From assembly GCA_019671135.1 (NCBI GenBank), contig JAHRHY010000025.1, positions 124,001-188,000 on the forward strand: DNA of 64,000 bases, read 5' to 3'. The position numbers and the translations under genes are program-made. How positions within the stretch are numbered: position 1 is the first letter of the stretch; the number at the start of each line of letters is the position of its first letter. The notes beneath the pieces are model-generated. The model was not told the origin of the DNA. It saw nothing but the letters and a program-made list of their open reading frames with translations, and did no database searches. Below are positions 44,160 through 55,901 of the stretch, piece after piece. The DNA is from Linnemannia hyalina (lineage: Eukaryota; Mortierellomycota; Mortierellomycetes; Mortierellales; Mortierellaceae).

Positions 44160-45806
44160 ATGGACCGAGGTGGAGGAGGAGGAGTCACATACGCTAACAG
44201 GAATGGCCGTCAAGACTATGACGACCGACATGCTGACAATGGAGGACACCATGGTTACAACAGCCACTCGAGTGATTCGAACGGAGGAAACTACAGAAGG
44301 AACCCAGCACCAGGTTACAACACCGGTCCTAGCGGCGGGGCTGGAACTGGGGGTGGTTACAACAGCGGTCGAGGAGGCGCGTCTTGGGGTCAATTTAGCG
44401 GCAGCAATGGGAGACCACGCAACGACAACGCGCAATACCCAGACCGCCCATCTAACATGGCCCCGAGTAGCAGCGTTCACGGCGGAAGTCCTCCCAATTC
44501 TCACGGCTACGACGGTCCTGGTCGAGGCGAGCACCGCAACTATGACGACTCGTCTTACAGGGGTCAAGGCAACAATAGCGGTAGTAACGATGGACGTCCG
44601 GACCCGTCAGAGTCACTCAAGGCTTATCAACAATCCAAGAGCAGTGACCCTTATGCCGTCGGGCTGAGATCTTCGGCGGCCTTCTTTCACGAGACTTACG
44701 ATAAGCTGGAGCGTCCTGGCGGTTTTGCCGATGTAAGTGTTTTCCCCCCCCTTCTTTTCGAATGCCATTATCCAGCAAGTACATTTACTTTACTTTACAG
44801 AGTAGCAATGTCCTAACTCGATACGCGGTCTTGTTAAATTATCATACTTAATAATAGAGTACAGCAGGGACACAGTACACGGTAACAATCATCAAGACCT
44901 ACCGCGAGATGGCGACGCAGACAACAGAGGATCAAGTCTCTGGATCACAGGATTCGACCTGGAACGGCGTTCGCATCATCAGCTCAGGAAAGCAGCAGCC
45001 CACACCCCAGCATCCACCCCAGCACCAACACCAACAGCAACAACAGCAACAACAGCGTACAGCCCAGGCATACCCTAAAGCACCTATTGCGCCCGTAGTC
45101 GCCGCCCCTCCTCGCTCCACAGCAACTGTTACTTCATTACTCAACGCTGTCCTCACCCCAAGCCAGTCTCCTGTTGTTTCATCCGCAACCGCAGTAAAGC
45201 CCAACGCGTCAGGATCATACGGATCTTCAGTCCAGTATTCTTCAGATGAGCGACGTCCTCATGGAATGACAGGTAGCTCATCGGGCGGGTTAAAATCTAA
45301 CGACAGTGTACCAACAGCGTCGAGCGCATACCAGAAACCTCCCTACGCCACAGCATCTTCGGCGAACAAGCCCTTGGCTACCTCTGACAACTCTTCTTGG
45401 ATGGCAGCACCAGATTCTGATACCAAGAGGAGTGCGACAACTACCCAGCAGGATAATACCCGGAACGAGATGACCAAGAAGCTAGATCCAAGAGGAGCAC
45501 CACCACCAGCAGCAGCCAGCGCAAAGGGAGATCCTTGGTCACAGCCAGCGGCAGGGACCGCTGCAAAAGCGGACAATTGGGCTCAACCAACTTCAACGAG
45601 CAACTCGAGAGCAGAGTCTGGATTCAGCGGCTGGGGGAACACTTCTCAAGGAAAGGCTGTCAGCGATCTTGTCGATTGGAGTACGGGGCTTGTGTCAGAG
45701 TTTCCTACAGAGGCCAAGCCTACGTTTATGGCTGTGACGGAGCGCTGGGACAGGATGGACAAATATGACCCTTCGTATACCAACAACCGTCAAAAGACAC
45801 AGCAAG

Positions 45807-45855
<49 letters not shown>

Positions 45856-47431
45856 GCAACAACAACAGCAACAACAACAGCAACAACACCAACAACAACA
45901 CCACCAACAGCAGCAACAACAACAGCAACAACAACAGCAACAACCACCACCACCACTACCACCACAACAACAGCAACAGCAGCTGCAGAGCTCGCGCTCA
46001 GACTCAAAGGATGAAGAAGGCGAGGATCGTCATCGAGACCGTGGGCGCGCCCAAGAGAAGCAAGAGGTTGTCCAGGAACAAGGAGGATCAGATCCGTGGC
46101 TCAATGACGGAAATACTGGCCTGTCAGACTGGGGAAGTTCTGAGCCTGGGGAGTCACAAATGATCTTTATGGACCGTGACGACGCGAGTAGTCAAAGTCA
46201 GCCGCCACAGCCGAGCGAACAGGAACATCACCAGGAACCAGAGCGCCATCATAACGATGATGACGGACATTACCCCAGCACCGGAACATCTCAGGACCGT
46301 CGGGCTATGACATCCGAGGAGAGATTCAACAACAGCTATAATAGACCACCAAGCAGCGGCGGGGGTGGCATGGGAGGAAGTGCCAATGGTCGACACAGCA
46401 GCAACAGCAACAGCAGGGGTGGACCAGGACCGCGTTATGGTGATGGCAGCAGTGGCGCTGGCGGCGGCGGACACAGCTATGAGCGTGCGCAGAGACATGG
46501 ACCTATGACGGTCACGCCTTCTTCGCCAGTTGGTATTACAGGCCGTCGGTACTTTAACAACACCTTAGATCGCGACTCTGCCCTTGGCGCATGGTCTGCA
46601 GCCTCACAGAGTGCGTCATCAAAGCCAGGCCCTAGTCAAGGTGTTCCACCATCCGGGTCTTCTGGGTTGTTGCCAGGCTCGGGCGCGGCTGAAGGATCTG
46701 TACTGGTCAAGAGCTCTGGAAGTACAATGAGTAGTGGCGGTCGACCTGCACTTGCGACAGCGAGTGACTTTGGCAGTTTCTTCCAAGCGGCGGCGATGTT
46801 TACACCACCACCAGCGAGGGCGCGACAGGGAAGTCAAATGCGTCGGGGAAGTGAGAGCGAGAGCACGATGACGCATCATAGTAGTCCAAGCAGGAGTAGG
46901 GAGTCTTCGAGGTCGCGACCACCGTATTCCGGAACTGCTCTTGAGCACACTGAGGAGGAGCCTGAGCGCACTGAGGAGACTGTTGAGCAGAACTCATTCG
47001 CAGCTGGACACGAACACATTGACGAGGATGGGGATCTTATCAAGGACGTGGAAATTGCGCCTGTTGTTGTTCCTAGTGCTGGTACTGGCACTGTTGTTGA
47101 GGAGGACAAGGGAGATAAACAGCAAGAAACGGTGGAGGAGGATGATAGGAAGGAGGCGGTGCGTATGAACAGCAACTCTAGTCGGACTAGTTCGCAGGCG
47201 ATGGAGGATAACCTGCTGACCTTTCAGATGCAGAAACAGGCCGTTGTCGGTGGCAGTGGTGATAAGGAGAAAGAGGAGGAGCAGGAGGAGAAGAAGCAAG
47301 AGGAGGACAAGAAGCAGGAGGACAAGAAGCAGGAGGAAGAAGTTGTTGATAGTCCTGGAGCCATTGAAGTCGAGAAGGTTGTCTCAGGTTCGACCCAGGG
47401 CAGCCCCAAAGCTGACTCTGACGACGTGTAA
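44160..47431 (+). CDS. large disordered protein with GW/WG-type tryptophans and a polyQ tract
   Basis: Two exons, 44160-44732 and 44858-47431, phase 0 across a 125-nt intron (1048 aa). Exon 1 is Gly/Asn/Arg/Ser-rich with RG motifs. A short folded-looking stretch lies at the junction (FFHETYDKLERPGGFADSTA, then TQYTVTIIKTYREMAT). The rest is low-complexity: Ser/Gly/Pro, a Gln tract of more than 60 residues coded by CAA/CAG (45800-45988) broken by His, and an acidic Glu/Lys C terminus. Tryptophans are spaced singly in small-residue settings: SWGQFSG, TWNGVR, DPWSQP, DNWAQP, GFSGWGNTS, VDWSTG, DPWLNDG, SDWGSSEPG, LGAWSAA. That is the layout of Argonaute-binding GW/WG proteins. No family is recognised; the Argonaute link is inference only. 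Confidence 0.7.
45800..45988 (+). repeat. CAA/CAG trinucleotide tract (polyQ)
   Basis: Near-continuous (CAA)n with interspersed CAG and a few CAC/CCA codons, in frame within the gene above. Likely length-variable between strains. Confidence 0.9.
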
Positions 47432-47614
47432 TTTGACTCTGTCGTGAGAGAGGAAATTTATTAAAGGAATCATCTCAAAAAGGTTTTTGTTTGTCTTTGT
47501 CCTTGTTGCCACCACTTTCACCTTCCTGCTTTTAATTATTTACCCAAAGACACTCCACGCGACCTTGTTCGAGACCATTGGATTCGACAGACTAACAGGA
47601 ACATACATTCAGCA

Positions 47615-48125
47615 ATGGCCATCACACAAGGCACCAACGGTGGACAGGCAACAGCAGCCAGCGAAGCTGCAGCCTTTGAAGCCGAACGCAACCGGTTGAT
47701 CACCAACATCCAAATCGTAATTCCTCTTCCTTTCCCTCCCCCACCTTCAAACTTCACGACAACAACCATTGCTGCATTCAACAAAGAAAGGAACAACTAA
47801 CACAGCTCCATGTTCCTTTTTCTTCTCGTTTATTTAATGGTTGACACAACAGGAAATGGGCCAAGTGTTAAGCAATGTAAACATCCTGAACCGGAACCTA
47901 GAGACGATCATCACGATTGGACAGGAGTTTGAGCAGTTGAGTCAGTTGTGGAAACATTTTCATGCCTCGGCGTTTCAGCGTGCGGAGGAGGAGAGGTTTG
48001 ATAGGGAGTTGTTAGCTCAAGAGGAGGAAGACGATCAGCTGCGGAGCCAGGAGCAAGAAGAATATGGAGGAGAGGAACCGCAGAGTCAGGAGCGGGAGCA
48101 ACGAGAAGAGCAGGAGGATGTGTGA
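47615..48125 (+). CDS. DAD1: DASH complex subunit Dad1
   Basis: Exons 47615-47716 (MAITQGTNGGQATAASEAAA ... ITNIQI) and 47853-48125, phase 0 across a 136-nt GTAATT...ACAG intron (124 aa). The core EMGQVLSNVNILNRNLETII followed by TIGQEFEQLSQLWKHFHAS is the diagnostic Dad1 signature. Dad1 is one of ten subunits of the DASH/Dam1 ring, which couples kinetochores to spindle microtubules in fungi. The family is usually 75-110 residues. The extra C-terminal part here (EEERFDRELLAQEEEDDQLR onward) is a charged Glu/Gln/Arg tail with no known role. The PPR gene converges on it 280 bp downstream. Confidence 0.93.
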
Positions 48126-48405
48126 GATGGAGGAGGCGCGGGAAGACTCTATCCATGTCCGAGGGAGAGAGAGTCGGGAAGATCTGAAACGAAATGGGAC
48201 GCCAGATTACAGAAGAAAACACGCGAGCCAGCGTCAACGCAGCAAACTTGTACAATAATACCAACGTTTCTATTTAACAACAAACACCAACAACCATCTA
48301 TCTACTTATTTTTCAATACACAAACAAACTAACAAAAACAAAGTCGAAGACAACAGTTTGAAACGGAGAAGAGTCGATATGTCTAGAAGCGAGGATGCGA
48401 TTTTA

Positions 48406-50724
48406 TTACTTGGGAGATTCAGAGAAGGAAGAGGGGAGAGGGAGACATCGGAGTTCTTTCAAGACTTGACCCTCGAGGTCAGAGTCCATCTCGCGTCGTG
48501 CGACTTGAAGCATCAGCCTGTAGGTCGCCTCGTTCGGTTGGATCGACATTCCTGCTGTTGATGTGTCGGACGTTGTTGAGGTGGTAAAAGAGGAGGGGCG
48601 TTTCCGGTGGTCGCGTTTCCAGGATGCGCGTCGGCGGGATGTCTGGTGATGAGTCGGCGTTGTGAACACAGCAGGTCCCGTAGAAGTGGTGGAAGCGGTG
48701 GCAGCGTCGTTGTTGGTATAATTCTCCTCGTGACTCGAACCAAGACCAAGAGATCCAGCTCCGATATCGCCACCGTCGACCTGCATCTCGGAAAAGATTT
48801 CCTTCGCAGCCCTGGTCTCGCCCAGATCAACAAGGACCTTCAGGATCTGGTTGACGAGGACAGTGTTGATGGGCCGCTGTTGTTCTCGGTGGAGGGTTGT
48901 CTGGTATAGTTGCTTGTATGTCCTGGCGACGCCGTCGATATCCGACTCTTGGATGTGCGACTGCATCATGACCGAGAGGGTCTGCAGGTTAGGGACGACT
49001 GCGTTGGTTCTAGGGCTCGTTGCTTCTAAATGGCTCCTTAAGCGGGTGGAAGATGGTAACCTTGGCGACGTCAAGACTCCCAGGCCTGCGGTTACTGATC
49101 TGTTCCTAAAAGACCCATCAGCGCCGGCACAGCTGTTGGTAGAAGCAGTAGAAGACCCTTGACTCTGCATGTGGTTCCAGATCTGGTCGGCGCGTTCAAA
49201 CTCCTTGGCCTTGAGCAACGTATCCATCAACATGGTGTACAAAACAATGTCAGGCTTCATTCCCGTCAATAAAAAGTCCTGCCATATCGCCCATGCCTGG
49301 TCAACAGGTCCTGAGAGCGCGATTGGATGTTGATAAGGGGGTGTTGCAGTTATTGAGCGTGTGGTGTTGGCGGCAGTTGTGGCGGAAGATGCGGAAGGCC
49401 TGCCGATAGCTGAGTTGGCGGCGGGAGATGAGTTGGTGCCGAGTGTGCTGGTGACGGATCCGATCCAGTTCATTAAAGTTGTGTACTCTGAGACCCTCAG
49501 CCCATGGTAGTCGTCCGCGGGGTTATATACATGCGGAGGCGCGCCGCTATTGCTTGTTGCTAAACCTGTCGAGAAAAGAGGGGTCGAAACGAGTTTGGAT
49601 GCATATCGACGTTTCTTTTGTCGCTCCTTCTCGTTCAGCCAGATCAAGTCCGTAGTGATCCTGAGGAGTTGCTCTAGATTGTTACGGGTCTTGGGTTCAC
49701 GCCCCAGGAGAAGAAACAAGGTCCGTGTATGTCGTCGAGGGATTAGGATGGTGTCGTACATGGACTGAAGGCGGCTGAGGTAGCTGTAGTTTACCAGCGC
49801 TGACTGTAATGTTGCTACTGATGAAGAGCGCCCGGTTGTGGTGGTGGGTTTGAATGAAGACGACGACGAGGAGGAACCGAGGCGATGGAGGGATTTGTAG
49901 AGTTCGGAGAGGGCGTTGGCGGTAGAGGTCCAGGATTGAACGGGTTCGAAGGGGTTGGACCCGTTGTCGTCACTGTTGGAGAACTGAGATCCAGAGCCTT
50001 TGGTGGGGAAGCGCCAGGAAGAGGATTTGATGTGGGTTTGCTTTGTTGAAGGCTGTGCAGGTGGCGTGGGCTCGTCCTTGTCATCCTGCTTTGGCGATGC
50101 GGACGTTGATATGTATGCAGAGTGTGACGCGGCCCTTCCTTGTCCTCCTTCTCCTCCTGGAGTAACTGACCCTGACCTTGAAGAACGACTCGGTACTGTT
50201 GCAGCAATGGGTTCTCTCCGGAAGCGTGTATCCTGCAGTGAACGCTGGTGATCGTATCCCGAGGAGTAGACTGATGGATCGTTGTTAGATTTAATGGAGA
50301 CGGCGGTCGATAGTTTCCTTAGGATAAAACTAGCAGCTCCTTGCGACGAGACTGTGCGGTTCGATCCGGGCAGAGAGAGAGCGGTCATGGATTGGGTGGC
50401 GGCTGTGGTATGGCGCGAAGGATGAAGGTGTCCTCCTCCCCCTCCTGATCCAGACCCACGTATCCGGCTGACAGCAGCAGTTGGATTGTATGTCGTAGTC
50501 GCGGTAGGAGTGGTAGCCTGGACATGGGCATGTGCGTGGGCGGGACAGAAGAGGTGACGGGCCGAGAAGTGAATCACGGCGTTCCAGGTATGGAGGGATT
50601 CCTGTTCCTGGGCGAGAAGAAGTCTTCGACTGGAAGGTGATCGTCTGTGTTGTTGGCGTCGTCCATGGAGTAGTAGTAGCCCCCCTGGTGCTCGACTTCC
50701 TCCTGCTGGAAGCGGCTTTGGCAT
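48406..50724 (-). CDS. pentatricopeptide-repeat (PPR) protein, probably mitochondrial
   Basis: Single exon, 772 aa. The N terminus is Arg/Ser-rich with few acidic residues (GRRQQHRRSPSSRRLLLAQ), fitting a mitochondrial presequence. Residues about 70-290 are Ser/Thr-rich and disordered. The C-terminal half carries PPR helices: DQAWAIWQDFLLTGMKPDIV/LYTMLMDTLLKAKEFERADQ, then VNQILKVLVDLGETRAAKEI, and PNEATYRLMLQVARREMDSD at the end. PPR proteins bind organellar RNA in a sequence-guided way and act in processing or translation. The exact orthologue (for example an Aep/Atp-type translation activator) cannot be named. The gene is head-to-head with eS25, sharing about 300 bp. Confidence 0.85.
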   Translation of the reverse strand: MPKPLPAGGSRAPGGLLLLHGRRQQHRRSPSSRRLLLAQEQESLHTWNAVIHFSARHLFCPAHAHAHVQATTPTATTTYNPTAAVSRIRGSGSGGGGGHLHPSRHTTAATQSMTALSLPGSNRTVSSQGAASFILRKLSTAVSIKSNNDPSVYSSGYDHQRSLQDTRFRREPIAATVPSRSSRSGSVTPGGEGGQGRAASHSAYISTSASPKQDDKDEPTPPAQPSTKQTHIKSSSWRFPTKGSGSQFSNSDDNGSNPFEPVQSWTSTANALSELYKSLHRLGSSSSSSSFKPTTTTGRSSSVATLQSALVNYSYLSRLQSMYDTILIPRRHTRTLFLLLGREPKTRNNLEQLLRITTDLIWLNEKERQKKRRYASKLVSTPLFSTGLATSNSGAPPHVYNPADDYHGLRVSEYTTLMNWIGSVTSTLGTNSSPAANSAIGRPSASSATTAANTTRSITATPPYQHPIALSGPVDQAWAIWQDFLLTGMKPDIVLYTMLMDTLLKAKEFERADQIWNHMQSQGSSTASTNSCAGADGSFRNRSVTAGLGVLTSPRLPSSTRLRSHLEATSPRTNAVVPNLQTLSVMMQSHIQESDIDGVARTYKQLYQTTLHREQQRPINTVLVNQILKVLVDLGETRAAKEIFSEMQVDGGDIGAGSLGLGSSHEENYTNNDAATASTTSTGPAVFTTPTHHQTSRRRASWKRDHRKRPSSFTTSTTSDTSTAGMSIQPNEATYRLMLQVARREMDSDLEGQVLKELRCLPLPSSFSESPK

Positions 50725-51022
50725 GGGTGTGCGATCGTTTTAGTCCTTGTCAGTGGAAAAGAGAAGGGTGATGGAGATCTTTTCTTCCTTCTTCCTTGCC
50801 CCTTCCCCTTCGGTGTTTTCGGACCTTTTTTGTGCCCCTCTCTTTCAAGACGATACAAGTGCGACCAAGGAAGTGTAGGTGTGAGGAAGTAATGGTACGT
50901 TCCTTCAGTGCCTGTTTACATCACATGACTAGCTTTGAAAAACTTAATTCCGAGCAGAGAGATGAAAGTGCATTTAGGCGTGTGCGGTGTCTGAGGACTG
51001 AAATCTCTCTCTTACAATCACA
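50725..51022. promoter_or_regulatory. shared divergent promoter, PPR gene / eS25
   Basis: About 300 bp between two divergent starts. It contains ACATCACATGAC (a possible E-box-like core CACATG) near 50920 and, just before the eS25 start, a pyrimidine run AATCTCTCTCTTACAATCACA typical of ribosomal-protein leaders. These are patterns only. Confidence 0.4.
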
Positions 51023-52444
51023 ATGGTTAGTTGGGACCCATCAAGCAGTAGCACTCCGCTACAGACCGCACATCCCAATCCATCGACAATAACTATCGAT
51101 CCATCGATCCATCCCGACAACTCAACAACCATCGGCAACTATCGTTATCAACACTGGCGCCATAATCGATATGGTATTAACGAACGGCACGGGAAAAAAC
51201 TTTGGCCAGAAAGTTCATCGCCTTGGTCCAGCTCTTGCTGAACGATGGAGTGGAGGGTTATGGTCTGGCTGAGCTGAGGCAAGCGGAAGGAGCTCGCAGG
51301 GCGTACCGGAGAACAGTACCGGAAGTCATCGTTGAGTCGTTTAGTCGGCCAGTTCATCGCACTCTGGATCTGGCCTGCTGATCGCCACGGACTTGTGCTG
51401 TCGGAGCGCTCTTTGTTCACCTTGCATCGCCTGGAGCTTTTCGCTATCGCACAGGAAACACGGGAAAAGCAATTAAACTTACAGCAGGATGCCTTCCTGC
51501 AACGTCGACCGACGTTCAACGGGATCAGCAATACTTTTATTCGTTCAAACAGCAGGATGATGCAACTCGACATAGTAGGGCACTTGGATGATGGAACACT
51601 GTTGTGAAGTTTAGCACTGAATCGTGTCAGCAATCCAGGAATCACCGATGTCACCTCACGCGCTCCACACTTTCTCATCTTTCACTTTGTTGGAACTTAA
51701 TATTAACCGTGTTTCTGCTATTCTATCTATTGCAACCTCTGAACACTACTAGGCTAAAAAGGACGTCGCCGCTAAGCCTACGTCATCTTCGGGTGGCAAG
51801 GCCAAGAAGAAGGTACGGCACCCCGCTTCGAATTTGCTATGTTGGTGGACATGGAGTTGTTATGGAACGAGTGGACGATAATGTGAAGAGGGATGATATT
51901 ATCAGCAGCAATTGGCTTGGCGTTGTGGAAGTGAAAGGTTATCATTGCGATATCAATTGAGCTGGATCTTTTGGAGTCGAGTGGTTCATTCTCTTTTACA
52001 ACAAAACAAATCATTTGTTTTAGCTATCGTTTGAACAGACAGGACGCATTGGACGCAATTGAGAGACAATAAGGAACACATCGACACCATTCAATCAAAC
52101 CAGCCGACATGCCCACTCACCCATTGCTCTTCCAACTTGATATAAAATAGAAATGGTCCAAGGGAAAGGTTAAGGATAAGGCCAACAACGCCGTCATCCT
52201 CGACAAGACCACCTACGACAAGCTCATGAAGGAGGTCCCCACCTACAAGTTGGTTTCCCCCTCGGTTCTCGTTGACCGTCTCCGCATCAACGGCTCGCTC
52301 GCCCGTGCTGCCATCCGCGAGTTGGCCAACCAGGGTGTCATTGTCCCCGTCAGCACCCACGGTGCCCAGTGGATCTACACCCGCGCCACCGGTCTTGAGG
52401 AGGAGAAGAAGGCTGCCCCCAAGAAGGCTGCCGATGAGCAATAA
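51023..52444 (+). CDS. RPS25: 40S ribosomal protein eS25
   Basis: Exon 2 is 51753-51812 ([20 protein letters not shown]) and exon 3 is 52151-52444 ([20 protein letters not shown] ... [20 protein letters not shown] ... IYTRATGL), phase 0. This is clearly eS25: a Lys-rich tail and a winged-helix domain at the head of the 40S subunit. The first exon must supply only the start Met. I prefer ATG 51023, directly followed by GTTAGT (727-nt first intron). ATG 51171, followed by GTATTA, is the alternative. A start codon split off by a long first intron is common in fungal ribosomal-protein genes. Product 118 aa, within the family range. The second intron (338 nt) ends AATAG. Confidence 0.9.
51170..51610 (+). 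other. coding-like remnant inside eS25 intron 1
   Basis: Within the first intron the plus strand has two adjoining protein-like open stretches in different frames: [20 protein letters not shown] ... [12 protein letters not shown], then a frame ending [16 protein letters not shown]. The minus strand is also open for 176 codons (51678-51148). The composition is more GC-balanced than the flanking intron. It may be a relic of an inserted gene or element. I recognise no family. Confidence 0.3.
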
Positions 52445-53297
52445 ATCATCTCTCACCGTCCTAGGATCTGACTATAGTTGCTTTTCATCAAAACCACAAA
52501 TCCAATCTTGTTTATATTATTGTATATACTGTTATTGAATGGGTGTGGATGTGGAGAAAGGAGGTTCAATTGAGTTTTCGGTGTAATTGTGTTCGTGTGA
52601 TAGGGTTGACGCGACGGACGAGGAGCAACACGCGAGGAAGAAAACGATGTGGACGTGGACCCTGCATTGGATCGTGTCCATTCAGTTGAAGAGGTCAATT
52701 GAGCCCTTGGGTTACGATTCCTCTCCTCCTCTTTACGTTTGCCTGCTTCCTCCGCCTGTTGGCCAATGGCGGGCCTGGCTGTATTTTTATCCGAGGTGAT
52801 CGAATCGAAGCAAGGAGAGTTGTTTTTTATGCCGAGATATTCTTCAAGGGTAATAATTTGTTACTTCAAGCGAACGATGTATGTGAAGAAAAAGGTGGGA
52901 TCGGAAGGAGGGAGGTCATTCGAAGTTATTTTTTGTTGATACTACCAAGAGCGGTGATGCCGGTTAAGGATCGGCCAATGTTGTACCGAAAGAGAAAACA
53001 GCAGGAAGAACCGATGTCCAGGGGCACGATGAGTATGAGCAATTGGATGTATCCAGTCATCCAGTCACTCGTTCTTGGTCCCCGTGTGTCACGCTGAGAA
53101 AGGACCCCTCTCCCACATGAAAGTATATTTTATTTTCGATCACTAAAATTCTATTGCGGACCTGACTGCGATTCGTCTCTACTTCACGAGGTACTGTGGA
53201 GTGACAGTTTCGAATAAATAGCGTGTCTCTCTTTCACAGTTTGTTCTTTCTTCGTTATACCCCACACTCCTCTCTCCCCTTTTCCCATCATCACAAC
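52445..53297. other. intergenic
   Basis: The eS25 3' UTR and the promoter of the nitronate monooxygenase gene. Short open frames have no protein character. The last 70 bases are C/T-rich leader. Confidence 0.4.
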
Positions 53298-55638
<2,341 letters not shown>

Positions 55639-55776
55639 ATTGGCGATACCTAGACAAAATGAGAGTAGAAACTGGTGAGGCGACAACTTGTACAGGTCGA
55701 CCAGTGACCCCTTTGTGAATAAACATCCATTGAAAGTGCGTTATATATGTTGCCACCAAAATTTAGGGTCCAGGAG

Positions 55777-55818
55777 TCATCCTCAGTCACTCATCCTCAG
55801 TCACTCATCCTCAGTCAA
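55777..55818 (+). repeat. three tandem 14-bp units upstream of the F-box gene
   Basis: TCATCCTCAGTCAC repeated three times, the last ending AA. It lies 84-125 bp before ATG 55902. On the minus strand each junction reads GAGTGACTGAGGAT, giving spaced TGACT cores (bZIP half-site-like). A promoter array is possible. Confidence 0.7.
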
Positions 55819-55901
55819 TCGTCCTTTTAGGTTTTTTGACGCCAATTTTTTGTTTTCTTCTTCTCTCACATTTACATACACCATACGGCCACTTGACACG
55901 C

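Noticed and set aside
45695..46007. poly-Leu and poly-Val frames on the minus strand
   Set aside because: Antisense reading of the CAA/CAG polyQ tract.
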